Source of the DNA: Cladopsammia gracilis | Lineage: Eukaryota; Cnidaria; Anthozoa; Scleractinia; Dendrophylliidae | Assembly (NCBI GenBank): GCA_022457155.1 | Contig: JAJGOT010000449.1 | Coordinates: 110,001-174,000, forward strand | Direction: 5' to 3' | DNA length: 64,000 nt | Part shown: piece after piece, positions 22,196 through 31,390 of the stretch | How the letters are laid out: every line of letters starts with the position of its first letter | Position numbering within the stretch: position 1 is the first letter of the stretch | Translations under genes and position numbers: made by a program | Notes under the pieces: generated by a model | Seen by the model: the letters and a program-made list of their open reading frames with translations, nothing else | What the model was told of the DNA's origin: nothing | The model's database searches: none

Positions 22196-22843
22196 ATGCC
22201 AAAACAGATTAGTATGAATAATTTTCCTTGGCCAAAAAGTGCCCACGGAAAAAAAGTAGAAGTAAGAAGAAAGGGAGGAAAAAAAAGGAAGGAAAAAGCA
22301 AGAGAAGAAACGAGAAGAAAGAAGAAAGGAAAACAAGAGGAAGAGAAAAAGGGGCAGAAAGAAGCAAAGGAAGCAGCGAGAAGAAAGAAGAAAGAAGAGC
22401 AGGAGGAAGAGAAATAAAGGAAGAAAGAAGAAAGAAAGGAGATCGAAGCGAGAAGAAAGAAAAAGAAAGAGACAAGAAGAGCAGAGCAGAGGGAAAAGAG
22501 AAATGAAGCAAAAAGAATGAGGAAAAAAGAACAGGAAATAAAAAGGAAGAAAGAAGAAAGAAAGAGAAAGAGGGAACAACAAGAAAAAAAAAAAGAAGTC
22601 AACAGAAAAAAGAAAGAAGAGCTGGATGAGATCATTGAAGACATTCGCAATGATACAGAATTGGATCGCTTTTGCAACCAAGCTTCGGATGAAGTTGAAA
22701 AACTCAGTGACTCAGAATTGAATTTCATTTGCAACGATCCGGAAAACGATAAAGATATCTTTTCAGACGACTATAGCCTCTACAAGAAGCATTGGATTGC
22801 TTTGAAGAACAGCAAGTTCCTTTGCGCAGTCTTGGAACCCTGA
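22196..22843 (+). pseudogene. Lys/Glu-rich coiled-coil protein with one internal stop
   Basis: The frame opens at ATG 22196 (MPKQISMNNFPWPK) and stays open for 216 codons to 22843 except for one TAA at 22415. The central 125 residues are almost only K, E, R, Q and A, a long charged helix. The underlying DNA is purine-only for most of 22240-22620. The last 70 residues are different: acidic with aromatics (LDEIIEDIRND, then FCNQASDEVEKLSDSELNFI) and probably folded. It is the first gene of the element's array. Function is unknown; a scaffold or DNA-compacting role is only a guess. The very long antisense ORFs over this stretch are artefacts of its composition. Confidence 0.55.
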
Positions 22844-22947
22844 ATTTGGAAGAAGTGAATGGTTATTTTAAACATTTTTTAGACCTTTAAACTTTTTTTC
22901 GTTATAAAAGCTTGTATGTTTTTTTCATAATCATTATTTAAAAAGAA

Positions 22948-23232
22948 ATGGCTTTGATGATAATGTTGTGTAATGCGTTTTGGGATTGGGCATGGTGGAA
23001 GTTAATGCGAATGATTTACGCATCTCTGTATCGCCGTTTTCAGTCAAAGTTGGATCCCATTCCAGAAGAAGAAGAAGCTTCTCCTCTTGAAGTCTTTAAA
23101 GAGACCCATGTTGCTTCCAAAATTGCTCGATTTATTCCTTTTGTACCTTTGTACCTTGGTTACGAGAGATTGACAAGGAGTTTCCCAACCAAGTTCCCTC
23201 TCTCATTCATCTCTTCTGAATGCGACGTTTAG
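22948..23232 (+). CDS. Small protein with hydrophobic N terminus, 94 aa
   Basis: ATG-initiated ORF. It starts MALMIMLCNAFWDWAWWKLM, a hydrophobic, Trp-rich segment long enough to be a signal anchor. A hinge with PIPEEEEASPLEVFKETHV follows, then a second hydrophobic stretch (IARFIPFVPLYLGY). A short peptide almost identical to PLEVFKETHV recurs in the plus-strand sequence at about 24490-24520, so part of this gene has been duplicated within the element. Not recognised. The position in the array and the lack of internal stops make it a plausible membrane or membrane-lytic accessory protein of the element; that is inference. Confidence 0.5.
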   Translation: MALMIMLCNAFWDWAWWKLMRMIYASLYRRFQSKLDPIPEEEEASPLEVFKETHVASKIARFIPFVPLYLGYERLTRSFPTKFPLSFISSECDV

Positions 23233-23322
23233 TACGATGAACTTGTTTTTTTTTTTCCTTTTGGGGGGGGGGGGGGGGGGGGGGACGATATAAAAGGAAG
23301 TGAAAACATCCCCGAAAGTGAA

Positions 23323-23535
23323 GTGAAAGTCATCGAGGCAGCAAAGAAACTACCCCATCAGCAGAGACGTGCAAACAAACGCGCGAAGGGAATCCATCTA
23401 CTTAAAGCCAAGGAAGAAAAAGCTAAAACAAGAAAAATGTTTGTTAGCCATTACGACGTGGTGAAACCACCCAAAACCAAGAAAGCCAAGAAGCTGAACC
23501 ATATTCGACGGGGCCATTTAGATCGTCAAGAATAA
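23323..23535 (+). CDS. Very basic small protein, 70 aa or less
   Basis: The frame is open from before 23323 (no ATG at 23323; the codon there is GTG) to a TAA at 23535. Nearly a third of the residues are Lys or Arg, in clusters such as KKLPHQQRRANKRAKG and KTKKAKKLNHIRRGH. It follows a 20-G run (23265-23284) and the TATAAAAG box at 23290. The extreme charge suggests a nucleic-acid-binding core-type protein. The start codon is uncertain: the first ATG in frame is internal (23437). Confidence 0.4.
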   Translation: MKVIEAAKKLPHQQRRANKRAKGIHLLKAKEEKAKTRKMFVSHYDVVKPPKTKKAKKLNHIRRGHLDRQE

Positions 23536-23804
23536 AGAACCTGAAACCCAAGGCTGGCCAGATGTCGTCACTCAAAACTTCGAAATGGACACCCCGCTCT
23601 TACCCTGTGGTGATATCAATGTCCTTTTCATCGAGTGTAACCTACGAGGTTTAGAGGATCAAGCTGGATTGTATTCGTACAAAAAACAATTGTATCTTTG
23701 TATAATTGTTTAAGGAAAAGTCTAATAAACTACTTTTAAAAGTGAAAATAGGCGTATAAGCTCTCAACTTGAAGTGAAAGGATCTCGTTTTGGCTAATAA
23801 AAAG

Positions 23805-23930
23805 ATGGGACGTCGTGTTCGCTTTTCGGATCAAGTTCAAATGGCTTATCATGTACCAATCAATACTTCGTTTGTTCGTTACGTCATTCTGAACCAACCA
23901 ATCACCGGTGATTATATGAGAGAAGAATGA
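23805..23930 (+). CDS. Small ORF, 41 aa
   Basis: ATG-initiated (MGRRVRFSDQVQMAY...) and ending with a TGA that overlaps the next ATG (ATGA at 23927-23930). The opening R-R-V-R-F-S-D pattern resembles short linear docking motifs (for example RVxF for protein phosphatase 1, matched literally by RVRF), which may be coincidence. The coupled stop/start supports it as a real gene of the array. Confidence 0.4.
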   Translation: MGRRVRFSDQVQMAYHVPINTSFVRYVILNQPITGDYMREE

Positions 23931-24004
23931 GAGCTCTGTTTCACTTAAGACACTTGGAACAAAAAGCTAAACGAATTGCAGCGAACAGATCACAAGAGAA
24001 GTGA
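23927..24004 (+). CDS. Micro-ORF, 25 aa
   Basis: It opens at the ATGA overlap with the previous ORF and reads MRALFHLRHLEQKAKRIAAN, ending in TGA at 24004. A basic amphipathic helix is likely. Its size makes it doubtful on its own; the overlap with the upstream stop is the only support. Confidence 0.25.
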   Translation: MRALFHLRHLEQKAKRIAANRSQEK

Positions 24005-24012
24005 AAAAAAAA

Positions 24013-24210
24013 ATGAATTCCAGTTATTACAAGGATCTCGACTTGAGGCATTATGAGACTTTCCAGGAATATTTAAAAGCGCGGATTATCGGTGGGCTTT
24101 CAGCTGGAAAGAATCAAGGGGATATCATTCATGAGTTTGATTGTCAAATTCTAGAGGAATTTAATCGTCGATTTTTTAGAGCTGTCTGTGCCCAAAAGGC
24201 AAACGAGTAG
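24013..24210 (+). CDS. Small ORF, 65 aa
   Basis: The first ATG of the frame is 24013 (MNSSYYKDLDLRHYET), nine bases after the preceding stop. It is mostly helical, with KARIIGGLSAGKNQGDI and then ILEEFNRRFFRAV. No family recognised. The tight spacing and shared strand mark it as another member of the element's array. Confidence 0.4.
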   Translation: MNSSYYKDLDLRHYETFQEYLKARIIGGLSAGKNQGDIIHEFDCQILEEFNRRFFRAVCAQKANE

Positions 24211-24650
24211 AGTACATGCATACCATTTTGAAAAACATTGTATTTATATTTTAGACTATTGTATTATTTTTGAGATTAAAACAGTGTGACGTTGTTAACG
24301 AAAACCGCTTGTACGCCTCTTTTTGTTTCATTTAAAAAAAACGTTGATTATTGAGTTGAGTTGAGTTGTGTACGATGGTACCTCATCAAGAACCCTGTGC
24401 CATGTACGTTCGTGCCTCAACAGTTGCCCTGAGCCGTCGTTCTTTTCAAGTCACCCTCGTTCCCCTTGCATACATAAAGTCCACACATCCCCCTCGAAGT
24501 CTTTAAAGAAACCCACGTCAAGGTTAATCTTGATCAATTCCTCGTGTTTTTGAGGGGGAACCAACACCCTAGAGGATTTCATTGGTATCGAAAGATTGAA
24601 CAAAAGAGGTTTTCCCCGCAAGTGCCTTCCATTAGTTGCGTGTTGCGGAG
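24211..24650. other. Intergenic part of element with copied coding piece
   Basis: This gap between the small ORFs and the integrase holds AT-rich DNA (AATTGTATT-type, 24230-24290), a GTTGA repeat (24346-24368), and a plus-strand open stretch at about 24490-24660. The latter begins with the PLEVFKETHV-like peptide and continues VNLDQFLVFLRG. It looks like a pseudogene piece of the 22948-23232 gene fused to other coding sequence. An antisense ORF here is a shadow. Confidence 0.35.
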
Positions 24651-25755
24651 ATGCCTCGCGTATCGATGAAGAAGAAGAAGAAGAAGAAGAAAAAAAAAAA
24701 GATTTCGGACACCGCATTGACCTCCTTTCACAAAAATCCCCAAGAACCAGGAAGTTTGGGTGGGGTGCAACGGTTTGCTCAGTTCCACGGCATTCCACTT
24801 CAAAGAGCTCAACGGATCCTTGAGAAGGATTTGAGCTACACGTTGCACAAACCCCGTCGCCAACATTTTCCCACATTGCCCGTGCTCGTCGATGGCATGG
24901 ATCGTCAATGGGTTGCGGATTTAGTGGAAGTACAACGCTTCTCCCGACAAAATCGCGGCTACAGGTATCTGTTGACGGTCATTGATGTATTGTTTAAATT
25001 TGCGTGGGTTCAACCTTTGAAAAGCAATTGAGACGGGGATTGAATTGGTCGAAGCCATTGACAAGATCTTGAAGCAAGGACGATGTTCCATTCGATTGCA
25101 GACCGATCAAGGTTAAGAATTTTACAATCGTACGTTTCAAGCGTTTCTAGAAAAGCATGGCATTCATCATTTTTCCACGCACGGAGATGCCAAAGCGTCC
25201 GTGGTGGAACGTTTCAACCGTACCTTGAAAGAACGGATGTACCTTTACTTCAATGTGGCCAACACCCTTCGGTACGAAAATGTGCTTCAATCGTTGGTGC
25301 GCGGGTACAATTTCAGCAAGCATCGCAGCATTGGCATGGCTCCCAAAGACGTGACGCGGAACAACGAACGCACGGTGTGGACGTGTTTGTACGGACGAAA
25401 GCAACAACAGAAGAAGAAGAAAACGAAATTTAAGGTGGGAGATCGCGTGAGGTTGAACAAGAAACATCGCACGTTCCAAAAAGGATATTTACCCGGTTGG
25501 ACGGAAGAGGTGTTTATGGTGAAACGCGTCCTGCCAGGCGTGGTTCCCGCTTATAAAATTCAAGAGTGGGACGACTCACCCGTGGAAGGGACCTATTACG
25601 AACAAGATTTGCAAAAAGTGCACGTGGACTCTGATGACCTGTTCCACGTGGAAGTATTATTAAAGCGCAAGAAAGGACATGCCTTTGTTCAATGGAAAGG
25701 GTGGCCTGACAAATACAACGGTTGGATTCCTCAGAGTGCCATCAAGACACTATGA
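24651..25755 (+). pseudogene. Polinton-type integrase with chromodomain, two lesions
   Basis: Domain order: a Lys-rich N terminus encoded by GAA/AAA repeats; a helical part with NPQEPGSLGGV; LHKPRRQHF; then the retroviral-type DDE core. The acidic residues are visible: Asp in QWVADLVEV, Asp in QTDQG, and Glu in ASVVERFNRTL. A beta-barrel region (FKVGDRVRLNKKHRTF, GWTEEVF) follows, and the gene ends with a chromodomain (FHVEVLLKRK, then VQWKGWPDKYNGWIP). This order is that of Polinton/Maverick integrases. Two lesions break it: a one-base shift in an A-run at about 25020 leading to a TGA at 25029, and an in-frame TAA at 25114 beside the second Asp. The part from 25201 to 25755 is clean. The copy is probably inactive but recent. 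Confidence 0.85.
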
Positions 25756-26114
25756 ATAGTTCCTTCTACGTGACCTTACCGATTCATGCCAACAAATATG
25801 AGTTTTCCAACAACCAAGCCAATTCCTTCAAGATTCGTTTGCCTCAACCCCTACTTTTACAGCAGAGTGGATGGCAAGTGGGTCTGGCATCTATTACGAT
25901 GCCAGACACGAAACTTAATTTGACCAAACACACGGACGATGATAGAATGAGAATAATATCCAAAACGTCGTGTTCTTACAAGAACAAGGATGGAGAGTAT
26001 GAAGCCATGGAGATATTTTACCATGTACATATGTTACACTCTGTTAAAAAAATGACGAGAATGCCATTATTTTATAAGTGGTGGTCCATGTGTAGGGAAG
26101 AAATGAAACATTAA
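25752..26114 (+). CDS. Element protein overlapping integrase stop, 120 aa
   Basis: The ATG at 25752 overlaps the integrase TGA by the four bases ATGA. The protein opens SSFYVTLPIHANKYEFSNNQ, then SFKIRLPQPLLLQQSGWQVG and LASITMPDTK. The pattern of a polar strand, a loop with N, then W-[EQ]-V-[GA]-L, is one I recall from a family encoded next to Polinton-type integrases in cnidarians and nematodes. A virion or structural role has been suggested for such neighbours but I cannot verify it. The frame ends after a Met-rich stretch that does not look like a natural end, so the gene is probably frameshifted near 26.0 kb. Confidence 0.55.
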   Translation: MNSSFYVTLPIHANKYEFSNNQANSFKIRLPQPLLLQQSGWQVGLASITMPDTKLNLTKHTDDDRMRIISKTSCSYKNKDGEYEAMEIFYHVHMLHSVKKMTRMPLFYKWWSMCREEMKH

Positions 26115-26242
26115 CATATTGTTTGTTTAAGGCTCTATTTACATAGATAATTATGATAGTAAACCACATGGTAATCCAGACGAGTTGAAACTACTAAGAC
26201 TTGCTCCAGAAACAAGACAAGAGGAGAGCATCATCATTTTCA

Positions 26243-26431
26243 ATTCTCTATTTTCGAATTGCCCATGATACACTTTGTTTGCCCCCCAAATTTTCCATAA
26301 ACTATTGCTTTGAAATATAATGCTCTTGGGAATATGCAGTCCACCCAAGAGCATTTTCAAACAATTATTTTTTTTATGCAAAATTTGGGGGGCAAACAAA
26401 GTGTATTATGGGCAATTCGAAAATAGAGAAT
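26243..26431. mobile_element. Foldback MITE, 189 bp
   Basis: The outer arms (ATTCTCTATTTTCGAATTGC, then CCCATGATACACTTTGTTTG) are reverse-complemented at the right end over about 65 bp, with a short central loop. It lies inside the 7.3-kb element, just past the last gene, and is therefore a later insertion. Confidence 0.8.
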
Positions 26432-27203
26432 GTAACTGCATCTATCGTGACTACGGGCTTCATTTTTCATGCTAAACTTCACGAATGAAATTGTACAGAC
26501 GGCAAAATGAAACACTTTGGACATTCAAGAATGTCATATCCATGTTAAGGTTTGTATATTTCCATTGTTTTTTGGCGTCAGAGTTGCCAAGATTTTTCAA
26601 GGACACGCATACACAAGATGACGTGATTTTATGTCTTTCGTTCGCGATTTTCAACAAATTCTTAAAAAATCCCAAATTCATTACCCCAAACTAAACTTTA
26701 CATATTTTGAAAGATCGTCAACTATAGTATTGTCTATTTTAATATTACGAAATTCTGAACAAAGGCACATGCTCAAAATCATCGTTGTTTCTCGTGTACC
26801 GTTTTACGGAGCACGGGAGAGCCATAAACTTTTGACTTCCCTTGAATACTTAGATTAATCTAATTTTATGAAATCGTGGTGTTTAGACTATACCAAGTTA
26901 TACAACAAATTGGAACTATGACAGCTTTTTCTAGCGCATAGTTTTGATACGCGAGTCGAGCTAGTGAATCTTGACTTATTTCAACCCTGCTTGCATGTAT
27001 TTGGGATCGCCAAATTGTGTCCTGAGTTGAGAAGGAGTTTCTTCGTTTTTCTCGGAAACGAATAGATATTTCAAGGAAAAAAACTACATGGCATGCATAT
27101 ACTTACGAAGGCTATCTATATGCAAAAGAGGAGCGAATTTGATGGTTTTATTTCAGGTTTGCCGAAGATTTGCGATTTTGTTTGATTCCTGCACGGATCT
27201 GCT
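26432..27203. other. Right non-coding arm of the 7.3-kb element
   Basis: No supported gene. Several short ORFs on both strands overlap each other and lack family signatures. It may be the decayed end of further element genes. Confidence 0.35.
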
Positions 27204-27513
27204 CTTAAAAGTGGCCACACTTTTAGGCGCCGCACTGTAATCGTCCAAAAATGCGCATGTACAAGGCATTGTCAGAGGAAAGAGAAACACGTTGCCGTTT
27301 TTTTTTTATAGCTCACTAAAGTCACCGTCGTGACCGGGAACATCAGTTCTATAAAGTTTAGCTAATGTAGCTGCCGACATTTTAACTTGTTTGGGCGCCA
27401 TCTTTCTGTATAGGGGATTGCATACGAGTACCAACAATGGGACCGTACATGATCTTTAACCCTGACCATCTACAAGTGGTATTTACTTATTTCCTTACGT
27501 AACTAAAACTTAC

Positions 27514-28098
27514 CAGGGCCCACATTATAACACCAGCAATGGCTGTAAGGACCACATTAATAGCAAGCAATGGCCAGGCTTTAAGAACGGCGTGCAAAAC
27601 AACATCCAGTGCGTTGGCCTTATCCTCTGTAGTGATGAACTCTGATCCAGGATAATTAGCAAGTTTAACGAAGGAAAAATTGCTGTATCGTCTATTGCAT
27701 TTGGTGGGAAGCTCAAATATCGGAAAAGCCATTTCAACTTTGTTATCTCTTAGGAGTTCAATCATTTTATATTCATTGGCAGCATGCTTCATTTTAACTT
27801 CTCCAACGTACCCTGTAATATATATGGATCTGTTTACCACTCTATAGCCTGTAGGGCATCCTCTGATGTATGGTAATACCACGTCTCGTATAATTCCATG
27901 CACATCATGGTGAAAAGTGTCATTGGTTGGTAATTGTGCGTAAGGAGGGTTACTTCTCCAAGCCGCGACTCGAAATACTGGTTGTTTAAATCCATGTACA
28001 TGGTAATACTGTGAGTTGTTTTCCATTGCAATGAACTCCAATTGAAAAACGCCGATCGTGATTATGAGAATTGACAGCATGTCCCATCTTTTCCTCAT
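27514..28098 (-). CDS. iGluR-like channel, first coding exon (signal, S1, TM1)
   Basis: Glutamate-receptor-like ion channel of the plasma membrane. The start chosen is ATG 28098, which gives MRKRWDMLSILIITIGVFQL, a good signal peptide; upstream frame without a better start is ignored. The S1 half of the ligand-binding domain follows directly (FRVAAWRSNPPYA, HGIIRDVVLPYI, VEMAFPIFELPTK), then TM1 (WPLLAINVVLTAIAGVIMWA). The exon ends at donor CCTG|GTAAGT in phase 0 and joins the pore exon at 19886. There is no large amino-terminal LIVBP domain, so the protein is a short channel with signal peptide and S1 only, like bacterial GluR0 and some invertebrate relatives. Five further exons follow at lower coordinates; one between them is missing from view. 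A transposon of 7.3 kb fills the first intron. Confidence 0.85.
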
Positions 28099-28670
28099 TG
28101 TGCTTCTGTAAAAATAAGCGCCAGAATTATACATTACAAGGGCTATACTGAACAATAAGCTAAGCTTTTTCGTGAACAGATTCGCATTTTCTTTTGGTAG
28201 CGTTGTACCTTAATTACTTTACAAGTGGCAATCTCCCAAGACAGCTTGATGGCCTTGGAAACAATTTCGCCGCTCGATGGCACAGTTGCTATTAAGGCCA
28301 GTAATTTAGCAATCGCCGGCGGAAACCACGCCTCAAGAGTATCGATCTAAGGTCGTTCTTAAAACGAATTATATTAAGACAAAATACAAGAATTGATGGA
28401 GAGAACATAAAGAACAATGCAAAGCACCTTTCTGTAGGTTCATTTTCTATGGGATACAGCGAATGTTCGCAACTATAACGGTCAATTACCAACTTTAAGC
28501 GCGGGTTGCAGTCGATATAATCTGTATATTTTAAGCTACTTGCTTACGTTTGTCAAAAGTGCCGAAAACGTTTACTTACAAATATTAACATTTTGTTGAT
28601 TTTGAAAGCTTAAACCAATTCAATCCTAACGCGGGCTTCTTTGCCGGCTAAAAAGTAAACCGCCCTTCGA
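28099..28670. promoter_or_regulatory. Upstream region of the receptor gene
   Basis: The promoter should lie here on the minus strand. No convincing TATA or initiator element can be picked out. Short antisense ORFs have no signature. Confidence 0.3.
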
Positions 28671-29098
28671 TATACACCTAATTGCAATAACGTTGTCATA
28701 GAAAAATGAAAAATATAAAAACGAAAAATAAAAAAAGGCCAATAGGTATTAATTAGACATATAAAGCACATTCTTGCCGGATTTTAATAATTCTCAAGGC
28801 ATGCACAAGAACAATGTCTAAGGACAGGTAAGTTGCACTTTTCCTTTTTCGTAGTGCAACTGTGCACATGTAACAGTTATTCTCAGAGAAGGACATCAAC
28901 CGGGTAGCAACATATTTCCAACATGGACGGTTACCATATGATTCCAACTTTTACCTTGGTAAATTTCAAATAACAATAGCCGCCGCACGCGCGCGCTTAA
29001 TCGTGCCGCGTGTCGCTGTGATGATTAAGCTAATTAATTCCTATTTGGCTTTTTTCATTTTTCATTTTTCTATGACAACATTTTGCAATTAGGTGTAA
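28671..29098. mobile_element. MITE, about 428 bp
   Basis: The left end (TACACCTAATTGCAATAACG, then TTGTCATAGAAAAATGAAAA) is repeated in reverse at the right end over about 70 bp with few differences. The interior has a GC-rich CGCACGCGCGCGC patch near 28984 and no credible gene. Confidence 0.75.
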
Positions 29099-29940
29099 TT
29101 TCAATTTAAAAAATAGCTTTCGGGCCCGAAAGTTTTAGAAAGTGCACTACATATTTCCATACACTCTATATGTCCATATGGTTTGTTTCGAAATACATGT
29201 CTCTAGAATATACTACATGTAAAATTCATTCGTAACTTCGATTTGGAAAACAAAGAACTTAAAGTGACTGATTCGCGAACAGGTGCTGAGAAGCTTAAAG
29301 GACGAGTAGCTTTGTTAACTGACAGTGTGCTCGCCTATAGGCGATAACTGCCTCATTAGCATATATGCGGCATTTTCTAACCGAGCTACAACTTAGAATT
29401 GAATATTTAGAACCCTTCTTTAAAATATGTAGCTTTTGAAAGCAATCAAGTGGATATTCAAATAATTATAAAGTAGTTAAATAAAATAACTAAATGTTAC
29501 TTTTCATGTGCTCTTCCATTCATAAATAGCCCATTTTACAGTTGTGTGTTTCGTACTTGGCCTTTGAGAGAACGTAAAACAGGATTTGACTTTCATTGCC
29601 CACATTAAGTCGCCCTGCGTCTTTTATATTTTGTGGACAAAGCTTTCAAAACAGTCCATTCGATTCAGAAACAGCTAGTGCCAGCATTCATAAAGTCTTG
29701 GTAACCAAGCGGTTTTTTTTTCCGAACCTGAGGCATGAACGATAATTCAAGCAACAGATGAATTTAAAGAAAATTCTTCTACAGTCTGAAAAGTCAACTC
29801 TCATTACCCAAAATACTGATGACATAAGGCATGCATGACACACAATAATAATGACCGAGTCTATCAACTGTATTCAGCTGTTTACTTTGTTTTCTCAACG
29901 GTTCAAAAATTTGGAAATCATTGACAAAACTGCTAATATA

Positions 29941-30748
29941 ACCTCATCGCATTGATATTTACTCAACTATTAAACAATAATGTAATGTGCGAAATAATAG
30001 AAAGGCAAAGTAATTTTCAGAAAGATTTAATTATAAAGCCGGTTCCTGCCACATTTCTTTTTATGTTATCACAAAGCCAACACGGCATTTATAAGTTACC
30101 TCGCCTAACGTCTTGGATAAAATGGATAACTTAGTGGTGGCCTATTAAGATAATTCTACTGTGCTCTTTCACGTAACTTACCTTAATGGCAATGTCTCTT
30201 GTTTTAGTAATGGAGAGAACAGACCGTATAAAATATGGAACGTACCGCAAAACAGTTCTGTTGCGTGTAGTGCGTTTATACTGCATATATATTAAACATG
30301 ATGGATTGATGGACAGTTCACGTGATAATAATAATAATAATGGCAAAAATACGAGTGGCACCTGATGCACTATTTAGCCTTAGCTCTTGAATAAAAGATG
30401 TGAAGGCTACATGTTACCAAAATAAGAGTTTGTATCTTGTATAAAATATGTTTAAGGCTATTTGTTAGCCAAAATATTATACCTTATTTCTTTTTATTTG
30501 TTTAATTTTTGTTAATAGCTTGCATAATATTTCAACAGATGGTACTCGTACGTGTTTGTTTGCGATGCTTATGGGATACGCTGTCAGCATCTTGAGGCAG
30601 CTGCATGTAGCTCACATACAGAGTAATACATCAAACTGTCTGTAATACAACTTTCCGAGAAAAGGTTGTCACTTCGGACCGTTTAGTGAACGCAACAACA
30701 CTGCGAGTTTGTCTAAATATCAAGTAAACGTAACGGGGGGCATCTCTA
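29941..30748. repeat. 0.8-kb direct repeat, copy A
   Basis: It is aligned by eye with 31391-32192 over the whole length, with scattered substitutions and small indels. Shared landmarks are GGCAATGTCTCTTGTTTTAG, CCGTATAAAATATGGAACG, a TAA trinucleotide run, and ACTGTCTGTAATACAACTTT. No terminal TG/CA is evident, so an LTR pair is possible but not supported. It contains short internal repeats (ATAAAATATGTTTAAGGCTA). Confidence 0.75.
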
Positions 30749-30857
30749 CATACTTTTTAAAAGTGACAGTTCGATCAAATTTTTAAATTTCGTTTTTATG
30801 CACTTTACAGAAGGAAATAATGAATTTAGTAACCTTTCCAAACTTTTTTTTTTTAAC

Positions 30858-31192
30858 CCGTGAACGGTTTATCGGAGACAACAGCAAATTCATTCACTCA
30901 CTTGCACGATTCATCACTCAGATGTAAACTTTTTTCCGCATATCTGCGTTAAAATAACAAAATTTGGCCTTTGTAAATAGCTAAATCCTAGGTAGTGTAG
31001 TAGGGAAATGATGGGGCAATAGAGCCAGAAGGAGCCGAAGAACGTGAGTTCGTTTCTCGCACAGGGTCGGATTTTTCTTTTTTGAACTGAAAATTACTGT
31101 TTTGTTCTTGTTTTTTTTTTTGTTTTTGTTTTTTTTTTGTTTTTTGTTTTTGTTTTTTTTGCGTTCGTCAAGAGTCATTACATTCAATTTCC

Positions 31193-31237
<45 letters not shown>

Positions 31238-31385
31238 GCAATATTGCATTACCGTTAGCATTTCGTATTCAAGGGTTGGCTCGCGGGAATCTTTGATTTT
31301 TGAATCCCATTTTGGGAAAACGCGTTGTTTTTTTTTCGACTGTACGTTTTGCATTTGCGGCACTGCCGCCATTAAATTTGCATGT
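30858..31385. mobile_element. Distal fragment of the ACTCGTGGCG element family
   Basis: It matches the right half of the elements at 4806 and 17047: CCCGTGAACGGTTTATCGG, a CACTCA tract, the tRNA-like block with GAGTTCGTTTCTC, TTGAACTGAAAATTACTG, and GGGTTGGCTCGCGGGAATC. It has long T and A homopolymers (31184-31236). It separates the two 0.8-kb direct repeats. Confidence 0.6.
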
Positions 31386-31390
31386 TCTTA

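Larger units (their letters stand above)
19941..27240 (+). mobile_element. 7.3-kb integrase-bearing element with 37-bp TIRs
   Basis: The ends 19941-19977 and 27204-27240 are inverted repeats matching at 34 of 37 positions (core GCGGCGCC, then AAAAGTGTGGCCACTTTTAA). They enclose all the integrase-associated genes and fill the 7.6-kb receptor intron except for about 330 bp, as expected for one insertion into a short intron. All recognised genes run on the plus strand, opposite to the host gene. I see no target duplication: left flank AATATAGTTT, right flank TCGTCCAAAA. The integrase is of Polinton/Maverick type, but the unit is far smaller than the usual 15-20 kb. No DNA polymerase, packaging ATPase, protease or major capsid gene is visible. 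A MITE lies inside it (26243-26431). Confidence 0.6.

Noticed and set aside
22135..22734. Minus-strand ORFs of 100-199 codons rich in Phe, Leu and Ser
   Set aside because: They are the complement of the A/G-only tract coding for the Lys/Glu-rich protein. The composition forces the absence of stops; there is no start context or family.
24451..24908. Minus-strand ORFs over the integrase start
   Set aside because: They are shadows of the plus-strand integrase and of its GAA-repeat leader.
29952..30370. Small ORFs within the 0.8-kb direct repeats
   Set aside because: They are not conserved as open frames between the two copies.
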